DNA of 14,159 bases, from the NCBI GenBank assembly GCA_021107195.1, contig JAIOTF010000168.1, positions 1 through 14,159 on the forward strand, in the 5' to 3' direction. This document shows, in pieces, positions 1 to 7,299 of this stretch. Position 1 is the stretch's first letter. Each line of letters starts with the position of its first letter. The notes under the pieces are model-generated. The model was given only the letters and a program-made list of their open reading frames with translations, was not told the DNA's origin and ran no database searches. Both the position numbers and the translations under genes were made by a program. The DNA is from Anaerolineaceae bacterium. Lineage in GTDB: Bacteria > Chloroflexota > Anaerolineae > Anaerolineales > Anaerolineaceae.

Positions 1-1095
1 ATTCAGAATGATATTCTGAAAGAGTATGTGGCTCGCGGCACTTACATCTTCCCGCCCAAGCCTTCCATGCGGCTTATTACGGATGTGTTCCAATTTTGTA
101 AACAGGAAGTCCCGCGGTGGAACACAATCAGTATTTCAGGATATCATATTCGTGAAGCGGGTTCTACTGCTGTGCAGGAGATAGCTTTCACACTGGCGAA
201 TGCGATCGCCTATGTGGATGCTGCGATTGCTTCCGGGTTAGAAGTTGATGAATTCGCAAATCAACTTTCTTTTTTCTTTAATGCCCATAATAATTTTCTG
301 GAAGAGATTGCTAAATTCAGGGCGGCACGCCGGTTGTGGGCACGCATTATGAAAGAACGTTTTGGCGCAAAAAAGCCAAAATCGATGATGCTGCGTTTTC
401 ATACCCAAACCGCGGGATCGACACTCACCGCACAGCAACCGGAAAATAATGTGGCGCGCGTGACGATGCAAGCCCTGGCGGCCGTGTTGGGCGGGACACA
501 GTCTTTGCACACCAACAGCATGGATGAGGCTTTGTGGTTGCCAACAGAAAAGGCAGTCCGTGTTGCATTGCGCACGCAGCAGATCATCGCATACGAATCC
601 GGGATAGCAGACACCATTGATCCAGTGGCTGGCTCATATTTGATTGAATCATTGACGGACGAGATTGAAAAAAAAGCCAGTGAATACATTCAACAGATTG
701 ATGCGTTGGGTGGTGCAATGAATGCTATTGAGCAAGGCTTTATGCAGAATGAAATCCAAAACGCGGCTTATGTGTATCAGAAAGCGGTGGAGAGCAAAGA
801 TCAATTGGTAGTTGGCGTAAATGTATTTAATGTAGAAGAAGAAATTGATCTCGAACAATTGCAAGTGGATCCGCGCATCGAGCAACAGCAACGGGAGCGT
901 CTTGCGGAACTGCGTCATAACCGAGACGCTCAAAGAGCACAGGAATTGCTGGGACATTTGCAGTCTTCTGCACAAACTGATGAGAATTTGATGCCTTTGT
1001 TGATTGAGTGTGTTGAAAATGACTTGACCTTGGGTGAGATTTGCGGTGTTTTACGTCAGGTTTGGGGTGAATATCAACCGCCAGCGTGGATATAA
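1..1095 (+). CDS. Methylmalonyl-CoA mutase, catalytic (large-subunit-type) chain, C-terminal part
   Basis: The frame is open from base 1, so the gene begins before the window; 364 residues are visible. The product belongs to the acyl-CoA mutase large-subunit family, which isomerises methylmalonyl-CoA and succinyl-CoA by adenosylcobalamin radical chemistry in the cytoplasm. Family blocks of the TIM-barrel catalytic domain are clear: ARGTYIFPPKPSMRL near the left edge, NTISISGYHIREAGSTAVQE, SFFFNAHNNFLEEIAKFRAARRLW, RFHTQTAGSTLTAQQP and GGTQSLHTNSMDEA. The chain stops shortly after this domain in a charged tail with no DxHxxG cobalamin-binding domain, so it is the type whose B12 domain is a separate small subunit, not seen here. 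The epimerase gene starts 25 bases downstream, which supports methylmalonyl-CoA as substrate. Related mutases (isobutyryl-CoA, ethylmalonyl-CoA) share these blocks, so exact substrate is inferred. Confidence 0.93.
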   Translation: MQNDILKEYVARGTYIFPPKPSMRLITDVFQFCKQEVPRWNTISISGYHIREAGSTAVQEIAFTLANAIAYVDAAIASGLEVDEFANQLSFFFNAHNNFLEEIAKFRAARRLWARIMKERFGAKKPKSMMLRFHTQTAGSTLTAQQPENNVARVTMQALAAVLGGTQSLHTNSMDEALWLPTEKAVRVALRTQQIIAYESGIADTIDPVAGSYLIESLTDEIEKKASEYIQQIDALGGAMNAIEQGFMQNEIQNAAYVYQKAVESKDQLVVGVNVFNVEEEIDLEQLQVDPRIEQQQRERLAELRHNRDAQRAQELLGHLQSSAQTDENLMPLLIECVENDLTLGEICGVLRQVWGEYQPPAWI

Positions 1096-1120
1096 GCAAT
1101 AAAATAAGAGGATGAATACA

Positions 1121-1525
1121 ATGGCGAAAATCAAGAAAATCAATCATGTGGCAATTGCGGTTGAAGATATTGATGAAGCATTACAGTTTTGGCGAGACGC
1201 ATTGGGATTACCTCTGGATCATATTGAGGATGTGCCGAGCCAGAAATCCATGGTCGCTTTTTTGCCGGCAGGTGATGGCGAAATAGAGCTTGTGAAACCT
1301 ACCGCCGAAGGTACAGGCGTTGCGAAATTCCTGGCGAAAAACGGTCCCGGAATGCATCACCTGTGTTTTGAAGTGGACGATATTGAAGAGATGCTTGCCA
1401 GCTTGAAAGAGAAAGACGTGCGCTTGATCAACGAAGCGCCGCTTGTGCTGGAGGGCCGAAAGATGGCGTTTGTCCACCCCAAAAGTGCTGGTGGTGTTCT
1501 GGTTGAGTTATATGAATTAGATTGA
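1121..1525 (+). CDS. mce: Methylmalonyl-CoA epimerase (VOC superfamily)
   Basis: A 134-residue glyoxalase-fold protein, normal length for methylmalonyl-CoA epimerase, which interconverts the (2R) and (2S) epimers so that mutase can use the product of propionyl-CoA carboxylation. Two VOC half-repeats are visible: one starts at INHVAIAV with H9, the other at MHHLCFEVDDIE with H79/H80. With an acidic residue in GEIELV (around E56) and E129 in VLVELYE, these make the expected divalent metal site. I chose the ATG at 1121 because the AAGAGG Shine-Dalgarno at 1106-1111 lies 9 bases before it. An in-frame ATG at 1112 directly abuts that site and would add MNT. It lies just behind the mutase gene, very probably in one operon. 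Confidence 0.93.
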   Translation: MAKIKKINHVAIAVEDIDEALQFWRDALGLPLDHIEDVPSQKSMVAFLPAGDGEIELVKPTAEGTGVAKFLAKNGPGMHHLCFEVDDIEEMLASLKEKDVRLINEAPLVLEGRKMAFVHPKSAGGVLVELYELD

Positions 1526-1570
1526 TGCTATCAGGGTGTTTGTTGTCTTTATATCTGGTAAACAATTCTT

Positions 1571-1598
1571 TTGAGCAGCGTTTTTTGATATATATTGT
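1571..1598 (+). promoter_or_regulatory. Possible promoter for the atp genes
   Basis: The 93-base gap before atpA holds TTGAGC at 1571-1576 and TATTGT at 1593-1598, 16 bases apart, resembling -35 and -10 boxes. The region is AT-rich. Both boxes are imperfect (four of six bases match in each), so this is a weak call. No terminator hairpin is obvious after the epimerase gene, so read-through from upstream is also possible. Confidence 0.3.
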
Positions 1599-1618
1599 GT
1601 CTTTGCTTTAGGAGCAGT

Positions 1619-2965
1619 ATGGGAATCCCTGGGAAATCCGACGAAATTTTAGCAAAACTAAGTGCTGATTTGAAACGTCAGATCGATATGTTCCGCCCAA
1701 AATACGAGGTGCGGGATGTTGGCACAGTGCTGGAAGCAGCAGATGGCATTGCGCAAGTAACCGGTTTGAACAGCGTACATTCGCAGGAGATTGTTGAATT
1801 TGCAAATGGTGCTTTCGGAATTGCATTTAACCTGAAGAAAGATCGGGTTGGCGTTGCAATTATGGGAGATTACGCCATGATAGCAGAGGGGATGATCGTC
1901 AGATCGACCGGCAGGATCGTTTCAATTCCTGTTGGTGAGGGATTAATCGGGCGGGTCGTGAACGCGTTGGGAACGCCGATGGATGAGATCGGAAAGCTTA
2001 ATTTTGATCGTTACCGCCCGATTGAGTGTGCCGCGCCCGGAATTATTGAACGCCAGGATGTCGATACGCCGATCCAAACAGGCATTAAGGCAATTGATGC
2101 GATGATCCCGATTGGTCGGGGACAACGTCAGTTGATCGTTGGTGATCGGCAAACGGGGAAAACCGCGTTGGCGATCGACACGATCATTAATCAACGCGAT
2201 AAGAATGTCGTTTGCATCTACGTAGCGATTGGACAGAAAAAGGCGTCCATTGCCCGGATGATAGCTGTTTTGGATCGCTTTGGCGCCATGGCCCATACCA
2301 TCATTGTGGCAGCTTCGGCGGACGATTCGGTGACTTTGCAATATATTGCTCCGTATGCCGGTTGTGCAATCGGTGAAGCATTCATGGAAAGCGGACGGGA
2401 CGCGCTGATCATTTACGATGATCTCTCCAAGCATGCCTGGGCGTACAGGGAGCTGTCTTTGTTGATGCGACGGCCGCCGGGGCGGGAAGCATATCCGGGT
2501 GATATTTTCTATCTCCATTCCCGTTTATTGGAGCGATCAGCGCGTTTGGCAGATCGTTTTGTGATCGTGCCTAAAGATTCACCGGTGACCTCGGCAGAAG
2601 AATTTGACGGCGTTGACGGGAAAGTATACGGGGGACCGCGCGCTTTTGCAGAGGCTGAGCAATCACTGGAAAGCATGCAGGATGCTGAGAATTTTCATTT
2701 GGTGAAAGTGCGTGGCAGCGGTGGATCTTTAACTGCGATTCCAATCATTGAGACACTGCTTGGAGACGTGTCTGCTTATATTCCCACGAATGTGATTTCG
2801 ATCACCGATGGACAGATTTATCTGGAAGGTGATTTGTTCTATTCCGGGCTGCGGCCGGCGATCAACGTAGGCATTTCTGTTTCACGTGTGGGCGGTTCTG
2901 CGCAGACTCCGGCAATGAAGAAAGTGACGTCACGGTTGCGATTGGAAATGGCAGCTTATCATTAG
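1619..2965 (+). CDS. atpA: F1-ATPase subunit alpha, N-terminal 448 residues, ended by a premature in-frame TAG
   Basis: Alpha subunit of the F1 catalytic head: non-catalytic nucleotide sites plus the arginine finger for beta. Start is ATG 1619 with AGGAG at 1610-1614; this places Walker A GDRQTGKT at residues 175-182, close to its position in E. coli alpha. Also present are the family blocks ALIIYDDLSKHAWAYRE and RRPPGREAYPGDIFYLHSR, and GISVSRVGG with the arginine finger at R423. Between LLERSARL (303-310) and GGSLTA (from 368) is a segment about 41 residues longer than in E. coli. After RLRLEMAAYH the frame meets TAG at 2963-2965, at the glutamate of the conserved Tyr-Arg-Glu-Leu motif. The C-terminal helical domain continues in the same frame after the stop. 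One base change (GAG to TAG) would explain it. A sequencing error, a true nonsense mutation, a split subunit or read-through are all possible. The first 448 residues look intact. Confidence 0.93.
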   Translation: MGIPGKSDEILAKLSADLKRQIDMFRPKYEVRDVGTVLEAADGIAQVTGLNSVHSQEIVEFANGAFGIAFNLKKDRVGVAIMGDYAMIAEGMIVRSTGRIVSIPVGEGLIGRVVNALGTPMDEIGKLNFDRYRPIECAAPGIIERQDVDTPIQTGIKAIDAMIPIGRGQRQLIVGDRQTGKTALAIDTIINQRDKNVVCIYVAIGQKKASIARMIAVLDRFGAMAHTIIVAASADDSVTLQYIAPYAGCAIGEAFMESGRDALIIYDDLSKHAWAYRELSLLMRRPPGREAYPGDIFYLHSRLLERSARLADRFVIVPKDSPVTSAEEFDGVDGKVYGGPRAFAEAEQSLESMQDAENFHLVKVRGSGGSLTAIPIIETLLGDVSAYIPTNVISITDGQIYLEGDLFYSGLRPAINVGISVSRVGGSAQTPAMKKVTSRLRLEMAAYH

Positions 2966-3307
2966 TTGGAGGCTTTTGCGCAATTCAATTCTGATCTGGA
3001 TAAAGCAAGCCTGGCTCAGTTGGAGCGCGGTAAGCGGCTGCAGTCCATTCTCAATCAACCGCAATATTCACCCGTGCCACTGGCAGATCAGGTGATCGTG
3101 CTTTATGCTGGTACGAATGGGTATTGCGATCATGTTCCGCTAGACTCGATCATGTCGTGGGAAGATGATCTGATCTTGTATATGAAGGCTCATTATCCGG
3201 AGTTGCGGCGGCGGATTATGGAGGAAGCTGATCTTAATAAGGATGACGAAACGCTGCTCGTGGAGGCTATAGAAGCTTTCACTTCTTCCTGGAAATCAAA
3301 ATATTAA
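2966..3307 (+). CDS. atpA: C-terminal domain of F1-ATPase subunit alpha, separated by the TAG
   Basis: This is the rest of alpha in the same reading frame, 113 residues if the TTG directly after the TAG is the first codon. It starts LEAFAQFNSDLDKASLAQLERG, matching the alpha C-terminal helical bundle that packs at the base of F1 near gamma, and runs to a normal end (TAA, 3305-3307) without further stops or frame breaks. The TTG at 2966 could restart translation after the TAG, but no good ribosome binding site sits at proper spacing; only a loose purine stretch lies near 2944-2951. With read-through, the whole alpha chain would be 562 residues. Intact coding over 342 bases argues against long-standing decay. 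I cannot tell from sequence whether this is a separate protein, a read-through product or a fragment of a broken gene. Confidence 0.8.
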   Translation: MEAFAQFNSDLDKASLAQLERGKRLQSILNQPQYSPVPLADQVIVLYAGTNGYCDHVPLDSIMSWEDDLILYMKAHYPELRRRIMEEADLNKDDETLLVEAIEAFTSSWKSKY

Positions 3308-3323
3308 GAAAAGCATGTGAGCT

Positions 3324-4229
3324 ATGGCATCTTCAAGAAATGAAATGCGGTTCCATATTCACAGCGTGGGAAACATTGCTCAAGTTACCCGGGCTTTGGA
3401 AGCCGTCAGCACCAGCAAGGCACGAAAAGCTACCAAACTGTTGAAAGCTACTCGGCCGTATGTAGAACGGGCGTGGAAAGTAGTGCTGCATCTTGCCCGG
3501 CAGCCAGATGGGGCGAGCGTACACCCTTTGCTGGAAGCCCGTCGTGACCCCAAGCAGGCATTGGCGATTGTGATCACTAGTGATCGTGGATTGGCTGGGG
3601 GATATAACATGAATGTGATTCGCAAGGTGCTGAAAAATTTCAACGATTTTCCCAGACCCGTATCTTACGTCGCGGTTGGTAAACGCGGTGGCGAGATGCT
3701 TGCACACCGCGAAAAGGATTTGTTGGCTGAGTATTCAAAATTAATTGCACCGGCAGATCTGAAGCAAATCTCGTCGATCGGCAATCTAGCCATAGAGAGG
3801 TTTCTGGATCATTCGTACGACGAGGTGTATTTGTGCTATACCGAATTTATTGATCGGTTTGTACAGCGAGTAGTCATTCGCAAATTACTGCCTTTGGAAG
3901 TGGTTTTCGGGGAGAAGGAAATTGATTCATATAATCAGACACACCCAACGCGGGCGATTTTCGCTTATGAGCCAGAAAAAAACAGGGTTGTTGATGCAAT
4001 CGTGCCGCGATACATTTCTCTTCAGGTTTATGCGGCGGTATTATCAGCAGAAGCAAGCGAACATACAGTGCGAATGCTGGCTATGCATAGTGCCACCAAA
4101 AATGCAAAGGAATTGATGAATTCTTTGAAGATGGCGTATCATAAGACCAGGCAGAAAGATATTACAAACGAAATTTTGGACATCTCCAGCGGCGCTGAAA
4201 TGCTTCAGGAAGGCAATCCTAACCGCTGA
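3324..4229 (+). CDS. atpG: F1-ATPase subunit gamma
   Basis: Gamma is the central rotor shaft that turns inside the alpha3beta3 head and couples it to Fo. The 301-residue length is normal. The N-terminal helix follows the family pattern (RFHIHSVGNIAQVTRALEAVSTSKARKA, residues 9-36), the Rossmann-like middle has SDRGLAGGYN at 86-95, and the C-terminal helix carries ASEHTVRMLAMHSATKNA from 243 and then KTRQKDITNEILDISSGAE. It starts 16 bases after the alpha C-terminal segment. The Shine-Dalgarno is poor: only GTGAG just before ATG 3324. Residues look conserved and there is no break, so the damage or oddity seen in atpA has not spread here. Confidence 0.96.
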   Translation: MASSRNEMRFHIHSVGNIAQVTRALEAVSTSKARKATKLLKATRPYVERAWKVVLHLARQPDGASVHPLLEARRDPKQALAIVITSDRGLAGGYNMNVIRKVLKNFNDFPRPVSYVAVGKRGGEMLAHREKDLLAEYSKLIAPADLKQISSIGNLAIERFLDHSYDEVYLCYTEFIDRFVQRVVIRKLLPLEVVFGEKEIDSYNQTHPTRAIFAYEPEKNRVVDAIVPRYISLQVYAAVLSAEASEHTVRMLAMHSATKNAKELMNSLKMAYHKTRQKDITNEILDISSGAEMLQEGNPNR

Positions 4230-4260
4230 TAAATCAATGAAGATATTTACGGAGTGATCA

Positions 4261-5658
4261 ATGGAACAAAAGGCAACCGGATCCGTTGTTCAAATTCAAA
4301 GCAGCATTGTGGATGCAGAGTTCCCGGAAGGGGATTTGCCATTCATTTTTGAGGCGATTGAAGTATTACAGCCGGATGGCCCACCATTGGTGCTGGAAGT
4401 ACAAAAGCACCTTGGAGAAAATTGGGTGCGTTGTGTGGCAATGGGACACACTGATGGTTTACAGCGGGGCGTGTTGGTGAAACGCACTTTTCAACCACTT
4501 CAGGTGCCGGTTGGCCCGGTTACTCTGGGACGTGTATTCGATGTGCTGGGACAGCCCATTGATGGAAAGGGATCTGTCACGGCGCAGTTATATTATCCTA
4601 TCCATTATCATGCGCCAGTACTGCATGACCAGGTAACGCGCATTGAAGTTTTTGAGACGGGTTTGAAAGCTATTGATCTGATAGCCCCGTTCACCAAAGG
4701 AGGGAAAACCGGAGTCTTTGGCGGGGCCGGTGTGGGAAAGACTGTGATCATTATGGAATTGATCCGTTCTATTGTGACTGTGCACCAGGGAAAATCAGTA
4801 TTTGCCGGAGTCGGGGAGCGAACACGCGAGGGCACACAACTGTATCGCGAAATGATGGAGTCTGGTGTGCTGAATGATACTGTGATGGTCTTTGGGCAAA
4901 TGAATGAACCCCCCGGGGTCAGACTGCGTGTAGCCTTAACGGGTTTGTCGATGGCAGAGTATTTCCGCAATCAGGGATTGGATGTATTGTTGTTCATAGA
5001 CAATATTTTCCGCTTCATCATGTCCGGAGCAGAAATCTCGGCGATGCTGGGGCGTATGCCTTCGGCAGTAGGGTACCAGCCTACCCTGGCCTCTGAAATG
5101 GGCGAGCTTCAGGAACGCATCACTTCAACCCGTTTCGGGTCAATTACATCCATGCAGGCAGTGTATATTCCTGCTGATGATTATTCTGATCCGGCACCAG
5201 TGTCTACCTTTGCGCATCTGGATGCAACAGTCGCTTTGGACAGAGCCATTTCTGAGAAGGGGATTTATCCAGCGGTGAACCCGTTGGCGTCCACTTCCCG
5301 GATTCTGGAGCCGATGATTGTCGGCAAGGAGCATTACACCACAGCGAGAGATGTCCAAAAAGTGCTTCAGCGGTACAAAGACCTTCAAGATATCATTGCC
5401 ATTTTAGGGATTGATGAATTGAGTGAGGACGATAAAGTCACCGTTTCACGGGCGAGGAAAATAGAAAAATTTTTCTCGCAGCCGATGTTTGTGGCAGAGA
5501 AGTTCACTGGTATCAAAGGACGATATGTGCCATTGCGCGAGACGGTGCGCGGTTTCCGTGAAATCCTGGATGGAAAGCACGATCACTTACCGGAACAGGC
5601 CTTCCATATGGTTGGTACAATTGATGAGGCTGTTGAAAAAGCCAATTCACTGCAGTAA
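4261..5658 (+). CDS. atpD: F1-ATPase subunit beta (catalytic)
   Basis: Beta carries the catalytic ATP sites of F1. The chain is 465 residues, normal length, from ATG 4261 with GGAG at 4251-4254. Walker A GGAGVGKT is at 154-161, GERTREG with the catalytic glutamate E186 at 185-191, and Walker B VLLFIDN ends at 248. QMNEPPG, GRMPSAVGYQPTLASEMG, the nucleotide-contact tyrosine in GIYPAV (Y336) and the DELSEDD loop (385-391) are all present. Some usually conserved positions differ: N340 where most betas have aspartate (PAVDPL), and FIMSGAEISAML in place of the usual FTQAGSEVSALL pattern. These look like divergence rather than loss of activity. It lies 31 bases after atpG and is followed by an unusually long spacer before atpC. 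Confidence 0.97.
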   Translation: MEQKATGSVVQIQSSIVDAEFPEGDLPFIFEAIEVLQPDGPPLVLEVQKHLGENWVRCVAMGHTDGLQRGVLVKRTFQPLQVPVGPVTLGRVFDVLGQPIDGKGSVTAQLYYPIHYHAPVLHDQVTRIEVFETGLKAIDLIAPFTKGGKTGVFGGAGVGKTVIIMELIRSIVTVHQGKSVFAGVGERTREGTQLYREMMESGVLNDTVMVFGQMNEPPGVRLRVALTGLSMAEYFRNQGLDVLLFIDNIFRFIMSGAEISAMLGRMPSAVGYQPTLASEMGELQERITSTRFGSITSMQAVYIPADDYSDPAPVSTFAHLDATVALDRAISEKGIYPAVNPLASTSRILEPMIVGKEHYTTARDVQKVLQRYKDLQDIIAILGIDELSEDDKVTVSRARKIEKFFSQPMFVAEKFTGIKGRYVPLRETVRGFREILDGKHDHLPEQAFHMVGTIDEAVEKANSLQ

Positions 5659-5701
5659 AGAGGCAAAATCCTATCTCGCTTTAAGCAGAAGGGGCATTCC
5701 G

Positions 5702-5733
5702 GGATTGCCAGGTTTTGTTACCACCTGGAATCC
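5702..5733 (+). promoter_or_regulatory. Hairpin in the atpD-atpC spacer
   Basis: An inverted repeat can fold into an 11-bp stem: GGATT (5702-5706) pairs with AATCC (5729-5733) and CCAGGT (5708-5713) with ACCTGG (5723-5728), leaving one bulged G at 5707 and a 9-base loop. No T-run follows, so it is not an intrinsic terminator. Three bases further on GCAG-CAAG-CTGC (5736-5747) can form a second small hairpin. The spacer is 121 bases, long for this operon. A role in mRNA stability or in lowering epsilon output relative to beta is an inference. Confidence 0.5.
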
Positions 5734-5779
5734 ATGCAGCAAGCTGCGGGGTATACAAATAAAGGGCGTAGCAGCGCTA

Positions 5780-6199
5780 ATGACAATTCATTGTGAGATT
5801 GTAACGCAAGAACGGATTGTATTTCAAGGGGAGGCAGACTTGGTCACCCTGCCTGGTGAAGCGGGTGAAATCGGAATTTTGCCTCATCATTCACCCTTGC
5901 TAACTGTATTAAAATATGGCATTATCAAGGTGCGATTGGCTGAGGCGGAGAAGGTATTTACAGTTTTTGGCGGTGTGGCTGAAATTCAACCAGATCAGAT
6001 CACTATTCTGGCGGATGCAGCAGAAAGCTTGAATGAAATTGATGCGCATGAAACAGAAGAAGCCAAACATCGCGCTGAACGTGCTTTGAAGAAAAAAGAC
6101 CGGCTGACGGAAGATGTCGAAATGGAAATGTGGGAAGCACTGCGCCGTTCTAATGTGCGGCTTGAGGCTGTTCATCGTTTCCGACAAAGCCGCGATTAA
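5780..6199 (+). CDS. atpC: F1-ATPase subunit epsilon
   Basis: Epsilon binds the foot of gamma, links F1 to the c-ring and can inhibit ATP hydrolysis. The 139-residue chain has the family's N-terminal beta-sandwich with PGEAGEIGILPHHSPLLT at 25-42 and GGVAEIQPDQITILAD around 64-79, followed by a charged two-helix C-terminal domain from about residue 86. I chose ATG 5780 because the conserved sandwich begins a few residues later; the frame is open upstream as far as 5489, but that part overlaps atpD in another frame and does not look like epsilon. The ribosome binding site is weak (AAAGGG about 14 bases upstream), so with the hairpin-rich spacer its translation may be low. Confidence 0.93.
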   Translation: MTIHCEIVTQERIVFQGEADLVTLPGEAGEIGILPHHSPLLTVLKYGIIKVRLAEAEKVFTVFGGVAEIQPDQITILADAAESLNEIDAHETEEAKHRAERALKKKDRLTEDVEMEMWEALRRSNVRLEAVHRFRQSRD

Positions 6200-6222
6200 T
6201 TTAGGAAGGAATTTGAAATAGA

Positions 6223-7230
6223 ATGTCAGTATTTTCAAGAGATCTCGGTATTGACCTTGGAACCATGAATACTGTTATTGCTGAAAGCAATCAAATTTTG
6301 CTTCAGGAACCTACAGTCGTGGCGCTTATTGTTGAAGAACAAAAACTTGTTGAATGGGGGCAGGCAGCAAAAGACATGTATGGCCGTGTGCCGGAAAGTA
6401 TTGAAGTTGTACGGCCTATGCAATATGGTGTGATCGCTGAATATGAGATCACCGAAAAATTGTTGAACTTTTTGATCAAGAAAGTCAGCGGTCCGATGTT
6501 GTTTTTCCGGCCGAGAGCGATCATTACTGTTCCCTATGGCGTGACCAGCGTGGAAACGCGTGCGGTTCATGAAGCTGGATTGGGGGCTGGCAGCCGCGAT
6601 GTCTATTTGATCCAGCAGCCGTTGGCGGCAGCGCTGGGCGTTGATCTGCCGATTGCAACTCCTTCAGGGAGTATGATCCTTTGTCTGGGGGGAGGTACTT
6701 CTCAAGCTGCGGTACTGGCTATGAATGGCATTGTCGCTGCGAATACTTCTCGCTCGGGAGGGTTGCGTTTTGATGAAGCGATCATTTCTTATGTACGCAA
6801 ACGCTATGGGCTCGTGATTGGGCAGCCAACCGCGGAACAGCTTAAGATCCGTATCGGTGCGGCTGTTCCACAGGAAGAGCAGGGGTCCATGGAGATTCAG
6901 GGACAGGATCAGGTCTCAGGTCTGCCTCGACCGATCACTTTGACCACAGACGATCTTATTGAGGCGCTACAAGAACCATTAAATGAAGTGGCGGAAACTG
7001 CCAAACGTGTTTTGGAAAAAACTCCGCCGGAGTTGATCTCGGATATTATCGATCGGGGTGTGGCCTTATGTGGCGGGAGTGCACTTTTACGCGGTATTGA
7101 TAAGTATCTGACCAAAGCATTGGGTATCCCTGCTTATCTTGTGGATAACCCCACCACCTGTACTGCACAAGGTGCGGCAAAAGCAACTGGTTTGCGCGAT
7201 ATCTTGAGACGCAGTTTGATCCAGCCGTAG
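6223..7230 (+). CDS. MreB-like actin-family protein with altered ATP site
   Basis: A 335-residue protein alignable by eye to MreB over its whole length, the bacterial actin that organises cell-wall synthesis under the membrane. Visible are phosphate-1 GIDLGTMNTV (9-18), RPMQYGVIAEYEITE (64-78), RPRAIITVPYGVTSVE (96-111), the adenosine-region LEKTPPELISDIIDRG (264-279) and GGSALLRG. Key positions differ from typical MreB: QQ at 131-132 in LIQQPLAAALG where MreB has EE, C154 in CLGGGTSQ where phosphate-2 has aspartate, Q161 in place of the following glutamate, and GGLRFD (179-184) for GGDxxD. It may bind nucleotide differently or hydrolyse it slowly; this is inference. It starts 23 bases after atpC with AGGAAGGA at 6203-6210, so it is probably co-transcribed with the atp genes, and a terminator follows. 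Confidence is high for the family, lower for function. Confidence 0.88.
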   Translation: MSVFSRDLGIDLGTMNTVIAESNQILLQEPTVVALIVEEQKLVEWGQAAKDMYGRVPESIEVVRPMQYGVIAEYEITEKLLNFLIKKVSGPMLFFRPRAIITVPYGVTSVETRAVHEAGLGAGSRDVYLIQQPLAAALGVDLPIATPSGSMILCLGGGTSQAAVLAMNGIVAANTSRSGGLRFDEAIISYVRKRYGLVIGQPTAEQLKIRIGAAVPQEEQGSMEIQGQDQVSGLPRPITLTTDDLIEALQEPLNEVAETAKRVLEKTPPELISDIIDRGVALCGGSALLRGIDKYLTKALGIPAYLVDNPTTCTAQGAAKATGLRDILRRSLIQP

Positions 7231-7250
7231 ATACTTTTCAAGTTAAATAT

Positions 7251-7283
7251 AAAGCAGCCAGCATGTATTGGCTGCTTTTTTCT
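7251..7283 (+). terminator. Intrinsic terminator after the MreB-like gene
   Basis: A perfect 10-bp stem (AAAGCAGCCA, 7251-7260, with TGGCTGCTTT, 7269-7278) encloses an 8-base loop and runs into a six-T tract at 7276-7281. It lies between the convergent MreB-like and scpA genes. Read on the minus strand the hairpin is followed by a looser T-rich stretch, so it may also end scpA transcripts. Confidence 0.9.
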
Positions 7284-7299
7284 TCGTGTAGCAGAAAAA

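Noticed and set aside
1595..1618. Alternative TTG start of atpA adding eight residues
   Set aside because: The ATG at 1619 has a Shine-Dalgarno and gives the normal distance to Walker A; the added residues are not alpha-like.
2963..2965. General reassignment of TAG to an amino acid
   Set aside because: The MreB-like gene ends with TAG at its expected C-terminus just before a terminator, so TAG behaves as a stop there; no recoding element was recognised at 2963.
5221..5350. Loss of activity in beta from the N340 and A343 changes
   Set aside because: Walker A, the catalytic glutamate, Walker B and the site tyrosine are all present, and alanine at the second position is common in other bacteria.
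5489..5779. An upstream in-frame extension of the epsilon reading frame
   Set aside because: Most of it overlaps the 3' end of atpD in another frame, and the epsilon domain begins at the ATG at 5780; the extension is a shadow.
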